From Oceanospirillum linum (GTDB taxonomy: Bacteria > Pseudomonadota > Gammaproteobacteria > Pseudomonadales > Halomonadaceae), in contig NZ_FXTS01000001.1 of assembly GCF_900182785.1 (NCBI RefSeq), positions 248,001-312,000 of the forward strand: DNA of 64,000 bases, in the 5' to 3' direction. Numbering within the stretch: the stretch's first letter is position 1; every line of letters begins with the position of its first letter. The position numbers and the translations under genes were made by a program. The notes under the pieces are model-generated. The model had not been told where the DNA came from and ran no database searches. It saw only the letters and a program-made list of their open reading frames with translations. Positions 22,865-32,484 of this stretch are shown one piece after another.

Positions 22865-23986
22865 CTAAAGGTCTGCGCCTGAGGTATCACGGGGCAGAAA
22901 GGCGTGTTTTTCCCACAGATCATACTGCTTACGGAAGCCATCCAGATCGGTCCACACCTTTTTGAAGAACTCGTTTTTTGCACTCTGTTCTTCAACGACT
23001 TCATTCCAGGCACTGTTATAAGCACTCAGAATCTCATCACTCCAGTAACGGATCTCAACACCGTTCTTTTTGGCGCTGGCTAACACTTCAAATTGCTTAG
23101 CCTCGCCTTCCGCCAGAGAGTCAGCCACAACAGCTTTACAGGCGGTCTCAACCAGAGACTGCTGCTGCTCGTTCATCGTGTTCCAGACTTTCTTGTTGAT
23201 CAACAGCTCCTGCATGGAGGTTTGCTGGTGCCAGCCCGGAAAATAGTTGTACTTAACGATCTTCTGGAAACCCAACATCTGGTCAACCTGTGGCAGGGAG
23301 AACTCAGCCGCATCAATCGCACCTTTTTCCAATGCACTGAAAATCTCAGCCGGTGGGATCTGCACTGTGCCCACACCCATTTTATCCATTACATTGGCAC
23401 CCAGGCCGTAGAAACGCATATTTAAGCCTTTCAGGTCTTCAACCGTATTGATCGGTTTTGCGAACCAGCCAGACGTTTCCGGCGGAATCATACCACAGGG
23501 TATCGCATGCACATTATAGCCGGAGGTATCGTACATCTCCTGATGCAGTTTCCGCCCATTACCGTAGTACATCCAAGCCATAAATTCGCTGGCTTCCGGG
23601 CCAAAAGGCACCGAGGTAAAAAAAGCTGCCGCCGGCATCTTACCCTGCCAGTTAGCCGAAGCTGCAAAGCCGGAATTAACCTTACCCGCTGAGACTGCGC
23701 CTAAGATCTCAGAAGGTGCAATCAGTTTGCCTGGCTCATAAATTTTCATGCGCACGGCACCGCCGCTGGCGGTGTTAAGTATATCAGCCAGCTTAACAAT
23801 CGGTGAGCCCACCGCCGGTAGCTTTGATGGAAAGGCCGTGGGTGTTTTCAGCAGCAGGCGATCACCTGCTTCAGCCGTTGTAACCGTCAGAGCAGCGGGT
23901 GCTATGACGGCGGCCAGGCCAAAGCTCCTGGCCCAGGATTTAATTGAAACGGATTTCTTCGCAGGGTTTGGTCTTTCCAGACTCAT
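22865..23986 (-). CDS. TRAP transporter substrate-binding protein, DctP/TakP-like
   Basis: 373-residue periplasmic receptor. The N-terminal export signal (about residues 18-41, SFGLAAVIAPAALTVTTAEA) is followed by a DctP domain with LLLKTPTAFPSKLP, FYGLGANVMDKMGVGTVQIP PAEIFSALEKGAIDAAEF and a C-terminal FxKVW helix. The GxxxMxKMG...PxxExxxALExGxID pattern and the AAEFSLPQ segment resemble TakP-type receptors for 2-oxo acids and lactate. No dctQ or dctM membrane genes are adjacent, so it is an orphan receptor. The next gene upstream on the same strand is a lactate-dehydrogenase-type flavoprotein, consistent with a hydroxy- or oxo-acid ligand. Confidence 0.85.
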   Translation of the reverse strand: MSLERPNPAKKSVSIKSWARSFGLAAVIAPAALTVTTAEAGDRLLLKTPTAFPSKLPAVGSPIVKLADILNTASGGAVRMKIYEPGKLIAPSEILGAVSAGKVNSGFAASANWQGKMPAAAFFTSVPFGPEASEFMAWMYYGNGRKLHQEMYDTSGYNVHAIPCGMIPPETSGWFAKPINTVEDLKGLNMRFYGLGANVMDKMGVGTVQIPPAEIFSALEKGAIDAAEFSLPQVDQMLGFQKIVKYNYFPGWHQQTSMQELLINKKVWNTMNEQQQSLVETACKAVVADSLAEGEAKQFEVLASAKKNGVEIRYWSDEILSAYNSAWNEVVEEQSAKNEFFKKVWTDLDGFRKQYDLWEKHAFLPRDTSGADL

Positions 23987-24142
23987 GATTATTGCTCCAG
24001 CATTCGTAGGGTTTGCATATTTTTATAGGATTTTTTTATTTGGCCAGGACGCGGAACAGAAATAGTATCCGCGCCCTGACCCCGTTCAGGCAGAGGGTGC
24101 TGCCTTAAGGTCTAGCAAAAAAAGATTTGTCCAAAAAGGCTG

Positions 24143-25582
24143 TCAAAGATCGAAAATCTTGCCTGGGTTCATAATGCCTTTCGGGTCCAGTGCCCGCTTG
24201 AGGCTGCGCATCAGATCCACTGCTTCACCATGCTCTTCCAGCAGGTAGCCTTTTTTGCCGTAACCGATACCGTGCTCGCCGGTACAGGTGCCTTCCAGTT
24301 CCAGTGCCTTGGCCACAATCGCTTTAGATAGAGCCTTACCTCTGGCCTGCTGCTCTGCATCGTTTTCATCCTGCAGGATCAGCACATGGAAGTTACCATC
24401 ACCCACATGGCCAACAATTGGGCAACTCAGACCAGAAGCGACCGCTTCCTGTTCGGCAAACAAAACGGCTTCTGCCAGGCGGGAAACCGGCACACAGACA
24501 TCGGTGGTCAGTACCGAAGCTCCGGGCTGCAAAGAAAGCCCCGCGAAGTACGCCTGGTGGCGTGCCTTCCAGAGTGCATTACGGGCTTCGGTGCTTTCAG
24601 CCCAGCTAAAGGCACTGCCACCCATAGATGCGGCAAGCTCTTCCACCAATTCCACCTGCTCAGCAACGGAGGCCACTGTACCGTGAAATTCAAAAAACAG
24701 AGTCGTTTTCGGCTCAAAACCCTCCAGCTTGGAGTAACTGATGCAGGCCTTCATCTGCAGCTCATTCAGCAGCTCGATGCGGGCAATGGGGATCGCGCAC
24801 TGCATAACAGAGATCACGGTATCCACGGCACTTTGCAGATCATCAAACTGGCAGGTTGCTGCTTTAATCGTGTCAGGGATGGGGTGCAGTCGTAGCTGAA
24901 TCTCAGTAATGACGCCCAGGGTACCTTCAGAGCCGGTATAAAGATGGGTCAGATCATAACCGGCAGAGCTTTTACGGGCACGACCACCGGTTTTAATGAT
25001 ACGCCCCTCAGGTGTAACCACCGTCAGCCCTATCACATTCTCCAGCATCGTACCGTAACGAACGGCGTTAGTACCTGATGCCCGGGTTGACACCATACCG
25101 CCAATACTGGCATTAGCGCCGGGATCAATCGGGAAGAAGATACCGTCATAGCGCAGAGCCTGATTCAGAGCTTCACGGGTAACGCCGGCCTGAACGCGGC
25201 AATCCAGGTCTTCAGCATGGATTTCCAGAACCTGATTCATCTCCGAAAGGTCCAGTGAAATCCCTCCCTCCAATGCCATGAGATGGCCTTCAACCGAGCT
25301 ACCCGCACCGTAAGGAATAACAGGCATGGCATACTGATGACAAAGCGCCAATACCTGGGCAACCTCCTCAGTAGACCGCACCATAACCACAGCATCAGGG
25401 GCTTTACAGCCGTAGCTGTCTTCTCCCTGGCCATGCTGATCACGCACCGCCTGAGCGGTAATCAGCCGTTCTCCCAGTAATGTTTTCAGTTGCATGATCA
25501 CAGAGGCGCGGGCCGGTGCATCAGCGTAACAAAAGGGGGCCATTTGGCCAGATACAGATGAGTTGATCTCCTGAGAGGTCAT
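24143..25582 (-). CDS. FAD-linked D-lactate dehydrogenase / glycolate oxidase GlcD-type
   Basis: 479 residues, FAD_binding_4 plus FAD-oxidase C domain. PCMH-type FAD motifs are VIPYGAGSSVEGHLMALEGG, IDPGANASIGGMVSTRASGT NAVRYGTM and TGSEGTLGVITE. The C-terminus has CPIVGHVGDGNFHVLI and EGTCTGEHGIGYGKKGYL, with the metal and substrate His residues. The enzyme oxidises D-2-hydroxy acids such as D-lactate, passing electrons to cytochrome c or quinone. Start ATG 25582 is chosen over an upstream ATG because of AGGAG 7 bases before it. Adjacent are a TRAP receptor and, across the gap, LysR and LuxR regulators. An L-lactate dehydrogenase-like gene is 5 kb away. Confidence 0.88.
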   Translation of the reverse strand: MTSQEINSSVSGQMAPFCYADAPARASVIMQLKTLLGERLITAQAVRDQHGQGEDSYGCKAPDAVVMVRSTEEVAQVLALCHQYAMPVIPYGAGSSVEGHLMALEGGISLDLSEMNQVLEIHAEDLDCRVQAGVTREALNQALRYDGIFFPIDPGANASIGGMVSTRASGTNAVRYGTMLENVIGLTVVTPEGRIIKTGGRARKSSAGYDLTHLYTGSEGTLGVITEIQLRLHPIPDTIKAATCQFDDLQSAVDTVISVMQCAIPIARIELLNELQMKACISYSKLEGFEPKTTLFFEFHGTVASVAEQVELVEELAASMGGSAFSWAESTEARNALWKARHQAYFAGLSLQPGASVLTTDVCVPVSRLAEAVLFAEQEAVASGLSCPIVGHVGDGNFHVLILQDENDAEQQARGKALSKAIVAKALELEGTCTGEHGIGYGKKGYLLEEHGEAVDLMRSLKRALDPKGIMNPGKIFDL

Positions 25583-25764
25583 AGTGCAGCTCCTGGTTGC
25601 TGTCATTCAGACATAGCGTTTATGGCCTCACCTCGTGTCCGCCTTTTATTACGTCAGGAGGAGATCATCGGGCAAAGCTCATTTGTAGGGTCAAAGATCT
25701 CAATATAGGTATGCCTGATAATAGAACTTGCCATAACGGTAAAAAAATTATTTATTAGAATAGA

Positions 25765-25785
25765 ATCATTCTAAAAAAGAATGAT
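25765..25785. promoter_or_regulatory. Inverted repeat in AT-rich control region
   Basis: ATCATTC-N7-GAATGAT (25765-25771 and 25779-25785) lies in the 582-base gap between the D-lactate dehydrogenase gene and the LysR gene. The gap is AT-rich at 25730-25960, has a small GCACAC/GTGTGC hairpin near 25993-26008, and holds no gene. The repeat is a candidate LysR-type site, by position only. Confidence 0.4.
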
Positions 25786-26164
25786 AAAATGAAAATATTT
25801 CCACAAAATATCATTATTTTATTTTTATAGCGGCTGTCAAACGGCCTTAAAGGCAATAAAATATCAATATCAGAGGATAGAATTGCCTTTTTATAGTCGG
25901 AAAAACAGAGAGTTGTTAAGGTAGTCATTCATTTATTTTATACTAAAGACACCCCCATTTAAGGGATCTCATCCAGCCCTGAAGATGGTCTCGCACACGG
26001 GAGTGTGCATCTACTGGGATTAGACAAACCCACAAATGCCTGGCACAGATACAACATCCATGCAGATATACCACCCAGACAGACAATCATGAAAAAAATG
26101 TGCGAATACCTGTTATCACCTTGCGCCTCAGCATCTTCTGGCCAGAACAGGAGTGTTTCAGCTA

Positions 26165-27115
26165 ATGCAGGATAGCCACAACCTGAGTCAACGCCTGAGC
26201 CGGGTTAACCTTAACCTGCTTGTAGCTTTTCATGCCCTGTATCAGGAGCGCCACCTGACTCGCGCTGCAAACCGTATAAGCCTCAGCCAGCCCGCCATGA
26301 GCCATGCACTGAAGAAACTGCGTAGCCAGTTTGGTGATGAGCTCTTTATTAAAACATCTGAAGGGATGCAGCCAACGCCATTGGCTAACCGACTGTTCCA
26401 ACGTATTGAAACCGGTCTGTTGCAGCTGGATGAAGCCATCATCAGTAGTCACAGCTTCAATCCTGAGAAAGAGGTGCGTGAGTTTCGTATAGGTATCACG
26501 GATTTCATGATCAGTGAACTTGTCCCCTATCTGGTCCGCGCGGTAAATGAGCAGGCCCCGGGGATCAGCTTTAATATTCTTTACACCAAAATATCCAGCC
26601 CGGAAATGGCCTATAAGCTGTTGCAGGATCAGGAACTGGATCTGGCAATCTCGCAATTTGAATACCTGCCACAGGGAACCTGCTATGAGATGCTTTATGA
26701 AGATCATCTGGTATGCGTAGGAGATGAAACCATCTATGGCAAAAAGGAAGCCCTGAGCCTTGATGAGTTTCTGACACCTTCCCATGTTGCCCTTTCTCAC
26801 AGGGAAGATGAGCCCATTCTGGTCAACAGAAAACTGATCTCCCTGGGGATGCAGCGCAAGGTTGTGGTTAAAACTCCCTATATTGCGACTCTTCCGGCAA
26901 TTCTAACCGGCACCAATATGATCACTGTGATAACTGAATATGGTGCAGAGCTGATCTGCCCGAAATCATCCCTGAAAACATATCAGATGCCAATCGAGTT
27001 TGATCCGCTTTATGTCTGCCAGATCTGGGAGAACCGGAAAGATGACGATCCAGGGATACACTGGTTACGCACTGTGGTTCGTAACTGCCTTCAGGAGCAG
27101 GGGATAAGTCGCTAA
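26165..27115 (+). CDS. LysR family transcriptional regulator
   Basis: 316 residues from ATG 26165 (AGGAG 11 bases upstream; GTG 26153 is an alternative). The N-terminal winged helix is LLVAFHALYQERHLTRAANR ISLSQPAMSHALKKLRSQFG DELFIKT. The co-inducer domain (about 95-300) follows the NodD/NahR-like branch, with FRIGITDFMISELVPYLVRA. Divergence from the D-lactate dehydrogenase operon, with a shared AT-rich gap, suggests it controls those genes in response to a hydroxy or oxo acid. Its stop codon overlaps the start of a LuxR-type regulator (TAATG), so the two are translationally coupled. Confidence 0.88.
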   Translation: MQDSHNLSQRLSRVNLNLLVAFHALYQERHLTRAANRISLSQPAMSHALKKLRSQFGDELFIKTSEGMQPTPLANRLFQRIETGLLQLDEAIISSHSFNPEKEVREFRIGITDFMISELVPYLVRAVNEQAPGISFNILYTKISSPEMAYKLLQDQELDLAISQFEYLPQGTCYEMLYEDHLVCVGDETIYGKKEALSLDEFLTPSHVALSHREDEPILVNRKLISLGMQRKVVVKTPYIATLPAILTGTNMITVITEYGAELICPKSSLKTYQMPIEFDPLYVCQIWENRKDDDPGIHWLRTVVRNCLQEQGISR

Positions 27116-27945
27116 TGTCATCACAGGATATAAAAAACAATGATGCTCGCTACCTGTACTACACGGATCAGCCGGACTGGCAACAGCTGGATAGTTTGAT
27201 TGCAATCCGTGAAGCCCTGCAAGAATTGGTAATCGGCATCGGTTTTGATACGGCAAGTCTGATTTACGCTCCCGTAGGCGAACTGCCTAACCGGACACCA
27301 GGGCAGGTGTACCCACTGGTAACCGTTGGTAATGATAATCTGCGCTGGCTGAAGCAATGGCGGGAGCACACTGAACATAGTGAAGACAACCCCTTAAGCC
27401 ACCGCCTGTCACCAACCTGGAAGCATACTCTGCAACATACTCTGCCCCAGCGCTTTGATCTGGCCGAGCCGGAGAAATGGAGTAAAAACCTGACACTGGC
27501 TGACCAGCGTTGGCTGAGCGCCCTGTTTGATTATGGTTTTCAGGAGCTCTGCGTCACACCGGTACATTTTCCCGGCCGGGAATATGTCGCACTATCCTGT
27601 TTATCCCATCGCAGCCATCCCAAACCGGCACCACTATCAGAGCAGACCCAGGCAAACCTGCTGTACAGTACTCACCGTCTGGCGCATATCTGTCTGCAAC
27701 CAGAGTTTTCGCAACTACGAAACCGGGAAAGCCACGCTGGATTACTTTCCAGACGGGAAAAAGAGTGCCTTTATTGGGCAGCAAAGGGGAAATCCGCAGC
27801 AGAAACGGCGGCTATTCTCGCCCTGCAACCGGAGACAGTTCGAACCTACCTGAAGGCTTTAATGAAAAAGCTCAAAGCTGAGAACAAACCCCAGGCGATC
27901 GCCATCGCTTATGAGACCGGCCTCTTGGGCAATCGCGTGATGTAG
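27115..27945 (+). CDS. LuxR-family regulator (orphan, autoinducer-binding-like domain)
   Basis: 276 residues. The C-terminal LuxR helix-turn-helix (about 212-272) reads LSRREKECLYWAAKGKSAAE TAAILALQPETVRTYLKALM KKL. The N-terminal 185 residues have the outline of an autoinducer-binding domain (WLKQWREHTEHSEDNPLSHR, ... QELCVTPVHFPGR). Several residues that contact acyl-homoserine lactones are not conserved: the family Tyr after the first Trp is replaced and DP reads DNP. No luxI synthase is present. It is best described as a LuxR solo that may bind another ligand. It is cotranscribed with the LysR gene, and its 3' end overlaps the convergent GGDEF-EAL gene by 37 bases. Confidence 0.8.
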   Translation: MSSQDIKNNDARYLYYTDQPDWQQLDSLIAIREALQELVIGIGFDTASLIYAPVGELPNRTPGQVYPLVTVGNDNLRWLKQWREHTEHSEDNPLSHRLSPTWKHTLQHTLPQRFDLAEPEKWSKNLTLADQRWLSALFDYGFQELCVTPVHFPGREYVALSCLSHRSHPKPAPLSEQTQANLLYSTHRLAHICLQPEFSQLRNRESHAGLLSRREKECLYWAAKGKSAAETAAILALQPETVRTYLKALMKKLKAENKPQAIAIAYETGLLGNRVM

Positions 27946-30210
27946 TGATCAAGAAACACTTTCAGATCATCCGGCTTCAATGGATGAGAATAGTAATACC
28001 CCTGGAAACGATCACAACCGAAGCGAGCCAGTATATCGGCCTGCTCCTGCGTTTCCACACCCTCTGCAAGCACGGCCATTTCATAGTTTTTCCCGATGGC
28101 GATAATGTTCTGCACCATTTTTCGGGCTGCATCGTCATTAAGAATATTATCGACAAAACTTTTATCAATTTTCAGCTCATCCACGGGTAAAGCACGCAGC
28201 ATACTCAGAGAGGAGTAGCCAGTACCAAAGTCATCCATAGAGATCTGAATACCCATATCATGAATCTGGTTTAGCAAAGGCAGAATATAGTCCAGGTCTT
28301 CAATAAAAAGACTCTCGGTGATCTCCAGGCAAACAAAAACTTTACTCAGTCCGACATCATCAATTGTATCCAGTAGCAAAGCCATAAAGTTTGCCTGCAT
28401 AAACTGGCGTACAGAGACGTTGATCGAAAGGTGGAACTCAAGTCCGGTTTCCTGCTGCAGTTTTTTTATCTCACTCAGGGAGCGGCGTAGCACAAACTCT
28501 CCTAAGCGAGGCATAAGACCCGATGCCTCAGCAATCGAGATAAACTGATCCGGTGGCACAAAGCCCAACTCCTCACTTTGCCAACGGGCCAACGCCTCAA
28601 CACCATACAATCTGCCGCTATGATCGACCTGTGGCTGGTAGACCATAAAGAGTTCATGATTATCCAGCCCTTTACGTAGCTGCTGTTCAACCACCAGTTT
28701 TTGCAGATAGCCATTTTGCATCTCATCAGCAAAAATGCGCACACTGTTTTTGTGTTTCTTGGCTTCGTACATTGCGATATCTGACGCACGTAGCAAGCTG
28801 TCAAGATCAGTGCCATGCAGCGGATATTTTGCAATGCCGATACTGGCCCCCAAAGTAAAGTTAATGCCTTCAACCTGATAGGGGTGGGAAAGCGAAGCGA
28901 TAATATCCCGAGCCATCGACAGGAGTGATTCATCTTCATGTTCCCGGACAAAGATCAGGAACTCATCACCTCCCTGCCGAATAAGGGTGGTACGCTCAGG
29001 AGTGGTTTCACGCAGGCGTTGCGCCAGCTCCTTCAGAACCTCATCACCAAATTCATGGCCAAAGCTGTCGTTCACGCTCTTAAAGTGGTCCATATCGACA
29101 AAGAGCACACTAAAGCCGGGATCGTCCTGAACCAGCCAGTCATCTTTATGCATCAGAAGATAACTGCGATTAGGCAACTGTGTCAGAGGGTCGTGACTGG
29201 CCTGGTAGATCAGATCCTGACGGCGTTTATCCTCTGCCTTAGCAATCAGTTTGAACAGCTGATAAATCACAACCTGCCCGATCAGAAACAGCAGCACGTA
29301 GATCAGAAAGCTCTTAATAAAATCATCCAGTAACTTACGAAGTTTTACCTCTGACACAGTCCAAAGCTGGTATGTCTTATCAAAACGGGCAACACCCACA
29401 CTTTTCCAGGACCTTGTACTTATCTGAAAAGAACCCATGCTTTCCGAGTCCTTCAGGTAGTCCATTGACTTGCCGGATCGTTGCAACAGGCTATTGATCG
29501 CTTCCTGTATCAGGTCACTTCGGATAGGACGGTCATAGCTCAGGTTCATCCCCGGCCCTTCAGATGAGTGATACTGGGGGGTAGCGGTCAATGGCACGAA
29601 TCAGAGAAACCCTGTTAAATTCATCCATATGAATAGCGCCACTGAAAAACCGGGAAGCGCCTTTAATACGCAGGCCAGCGGTCATAACAGCAATAACATA
29701 ACCGCGCTCATCCCTGATCGCTTTCCGAATAGGGATAACCCACTCATTCAGTGCCGTCATAAAGTAGGTACGCCCCAGCACCATAGAGTCTGACTCCAGA
29801 GCAAGTTTAAAAGAGTCCCGGCTGGACTCTTGCTGCAGCAAATTCGGTAACCGACTGGGATTCAGGTTGGAGCTGATAAATGTCAGCCTGCCATCGGGCG
29901 TTGCCAGGCCAAAACCAACAATCGCCGGATTCAGGTCAAGTACCTGATCCAATACAGACTGCTTTTTAACACCCTGCAGAAATGCCGGATCTTTAGTTAA
30001 CTCAGAACCCAACACATCCAGGATAACCTCCTGATTTACAAACAGGGAATGGCTGGCATTACTCACCAACTCCACCAGGTTTTCCTGCTTTGTCAGATAA
30101 ATATCCTGGATGTTAAGCCAGCGGTAATAGGAGATGATGATCAGAAATAGCAAACTACCGGCAAACAGCAGCGTGTAGAGTGTCCATATATTTTTGCGGA
30201 GCAGTGCCAT
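27909..30210 (-). pseudogene. Membrane GGDEF-EAL protein with periplasmic Cache domain, frameshifted
   Basis: Two overlapping frames together encode one protein of about 766 residues. The first (to about 29577) has TM1 (SLLFLIIISYYRW) and a periplasmic Cache-like domain ending HMDEFNRVSLIRAIDRYP. The second continues PQYHSSEGPGMNLSY, then TM2 (IYVLLFLIGQVVIYQLF), GGDEF with intact RQGGDEFLIFV and EAL with intact VEALARW, DDFGTGYSS and AEGVET. The frames meet at six C residues on the coding strand (29576-29581); five would restore a single frame. Removing one base makes the length a multiple of three. It is either a sequence error, a phase-variable tract or a dead gene. If intact it would make and/or degrade cyclic di-GMP. 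Start ATG 30210 is preferred over TTG 30228. Confidence 0.8.
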
Positions 30211-30382
30211 AGAAGATCCATCGCTCAAATCGGGACAGATATCTCATGACATCTGTAACATCAGGTTACAAACTTACCTGAGTCCGAGGTTGTCGTCCAG
30301 TCAACCGCGATGAATAACATTGGATCAAAAAGCGAAAAAACGCCTGCAAAAAAATACGCCCACTCAACTCTGCAGCGGAAGA

Positions 30383-31540
30383 TCAGAGGGCTTTGCGAAT
30401 ATGCTCCGGCCCGATCTGTTCAATAGAAGAACAGCCCGCCAGAATCATGCAACGTTCAAATTCAGATTTCAGCAGTGTCAGGGCGCGGGTCACCCCTTCT
30501 TCACCACCTGCGGAAAGGCCACGGACATAGGCTCGTCCCAAGCTGCAGGCATTAGCCCCCAATGCCAGAGCCTTGAATACATCAGTGCCACGACGAATGC
30601 CACCATCGACTATAATTTCCATATCAGGGCCTACTGCCTCACGCACCTCCTGTACGAGCTCAATGGGGGCCGGAGTACCATCCAGCTGCCGGCCGCCGTG
30701 ATTCGACAAAATCACAGCACTGGCACCTATCTCTTTGGCTTTAACCGCATCAGCTGCTGACATAATGCCTTTAATGGCAAAAGGACCGTTCCATTGTTCA
30801 TTCATTCTGCGGGCATCCTCCCAGGTCAGATCCTTTTTGAACAGCTTGCTCATCGCTTCAACAAAAGCATGAGAATCTCCCAGGGACACTTTTGGCATTT
30901 TCGGAAAATTCCCCATATTCGCCCCTTCGCTTTTCAGATACTGCAGCAACCACTTAGGCCGCATCATGAACTGTAAGGTCGATTTAAGCGTCAGAGTTGG
31001 CGGAATACTCAGGCCACTCCGAGCATCCCGCTCACGATTACCGCCAACAATAGTATCGATCGTCAGGACCATGGCTTTAAAACCTGCAGCCTGGGACCGC
31101 AGGTTCAGATCTGAAGCCAGCTGTTCATCATCCAGCACATAAACCTGAAAAAACTTATCACCTTGGCTACTGGCTGAAATCTGCTCCAAAGAGCGGTTTG
31201 AAAACGTTGATGCTGTATAGGGAACACCAAACCGGCTGGCTGCCCTTGCACCCGCTAATTCAGCATCCTTCGGGCACATCATTCCGGAAAAACCCGTGGC
31301 CGAAATATAAAAAGGCTGACTTGCATCACACCCCATAATACGGGTACGGGTATCAATACGACTTACATCCTGCAGGGCACGGGGGATAATCTGATAACGC
31401 TGAAAGCCTGTACAGTTTCTGTGCAAGGTCACTTCATCATCAGCTCCACCTTCAACATAGTCATAAACCGGAGTCGGCACTTTTTTTGCCGCAAGCCTGG
31501 CAAGGTCATCAATGTTGATACAAGACTGTAAATCACGCAT
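30383..31540 (-). CDS. FMN-dependent alpha-hydroxy-acid dehydrogenase (LldD-like)
   Basis: 385-residue TIM-barrel flavoenzyme. Features are YDYVEGGADDEVTLHRN, FYISATGFSGMMCPKDAELA, QVYVLDD, VLTIDTIVGGNRERD and AVILSNHGGRQLDGTPAPIE with the catalytic His-Gly-Gly-Arg. IIVDGGIRRGTDVFKALALG ANACSLGRAYVRGL forms the FMN phosphate site. It oxidises an L-2-hydroxy acid, most likely L-lactate, though mandelate or glycolate cannot be excluded. It stands alone upstream of the frameshifted GGDEF-EAL gene. Together with the D-lactate dehydrogenase-type gene it suggests use of both lactate isomers. Confidence 0.88.
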   Translation of the reverse strand: MRDLQSCINIDDLARLAAKKVPTPVYDYVEGGADDEVTLHRNCTGFQRYQIIPRALQDVSRIDTRTRIMGCDASQPFYISATGFSGMMCPKDAELAGARAASRFGVPYTASTFSNRSLEQISASSQGDKFFQVYVLDDEQLASDLNLRSQAAGFKAMVLTIDTIVGGNRERDARSGLSIPPTLTLKSTLQFMMRPKWLLQYLKSEGANMGNFPKMPKVSLGDSHAFVEAMSKLFKKDLTWEDARRMNEQWNGPFAIKGIMSAADAVKAKEIGASAVILSNHGGRQLDGTPAPIELVQEVREAVGPDMEIIVDGGIRRGTDVFKALALGANACSLGRAYVRGLSAGGEEGVTRALTLLKSEFERCMILAGCSSIEQIGPEHIRKAL

Positions 31541-31752
31541 AGGGTAAGTGCCTTCTTATCAGTAAATATCCGACAATCAGAGAACCAAAATCCGCCGGAA
31601 GATAGGGTAGGCAAAATAATACGGGGAACACGCACAGGAGCAGATACCCCTCTTTGGGTGAGGCATGGGAGTCTGCACCGCCAAAAAAGAATACCAGACC
31701 CATCATGTTTACTTACACGAAAAAACTGCAGAGCACAGTCTGAATTCAGACA

Positions 31753-32481
31753 TTAATGCCAGATAAGGCTGATCGGATCATCAGGGCTAAAACGATCTGC
31801 AACCTGCGCCTGCAGCAATTCAGCAGAAGCCAATGCATCCGTTAAAGCATGATGCGGAGCATAAAAAGGCAGATTGTAACGGGTACGGCTGTCTGCCAGG
31901 CGAATCGATACTATTTTTTTGCCCAGCATACGGGCCAACCAACCCAGGGGGTGATGTCGATGCAATCGGGCCTCCAGCTCCATCGTATCAACCACCGGAA
32001 AGATAACGCCTTCTCCCAGGCGGGCCTTGAGGGCAGCACTGAGAAATGGTTGTTCAATCCCCCGGTGATGGACAACGGCCACCCGCCCCTTCAGGGCCTC
32101 CAACAATTGAGGAAGAATGCGTCTAAGATCTGGGGCATCATCTATATCAGAATGAGTAATGCCGTGGATCACGACAGATTCTTCATGCAAAGGTTTGCCG
32201 GGATCAAGTATCCAGTGCCGGGACTGACGGCAGTAAATTCGTTTCAGCGTAAAAGGCACCAAGCCTATACTGACAATGCCATTTTTCTGTGGACTTAACC
32301 CTGTAGTCTCAAAGTCCATTGCAACAAAGGGCACTTGTGCCAGGGGGGTATCGGGGTGGATACAGCCAGCCCCATAGAAGCTTTTCAGTAAAGGGTGTTC
32401 TGCCTGCTCTGCCAGCTGACGAAATCGCTCCGGCCACTCAGGTTGAACCTTTGCCTTCTCCTTGGGTATCAGGTGAAACAT
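31753..32481 (-). CDS. DEDDh 3'-5' exonuclease (DnaQ-like)
   Basis: 242 residues. The exonuclease domain begins with FVAMDFETTGLSPQKNGIVS IGLVPF (Asp and Glu of Exo I), continues with VIHGITHSDI, VAVVHHRGIEQPFL (Exo II) and ends with HHALTDALASAELL (Exo III, His and Asp). It resembles the stand-alone epsilon-type exonucleases that accompany DUF294 nucleotidyltransferases in marine proteobacteria. It starts 3 bases after the stop of the upstream DUF294 gene, so the two are cotranscribed and probably act together in nucleotide or RNA/DNA processing. The exact substrate is unknown. Confidence 0.88.
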   Translation of the reverse strand: MFHLIPKEKAKVQPEWPERFRQLAEQAEHPLLKSFYGAGCIHPDTPLAQVPFVAMDFETTGLSPQKNGIVSIGLVPFTLKRIYCRQSRHWILDPGKPLHEESVVIHGITHSDIDDAPDLRRILPQLLEALKGRVAVVHHRGIEQPFLSAALKARLGEGVIFPVVDTMELEARLHRHHPLGWLARMLGKKIVSIRLADSRTRYNLPFYAPHHALTDALASAELLQAQVADRFSPDDPISLIWH

Positions 32482-32484
32482 CAG

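Noticed and set aside
24288..24895. Plus-strand frames opposite the D-lactate dehydrogenase gene
   Set aside because: Shadow frames of a strongly conserved flavoprotein; no independent signals.
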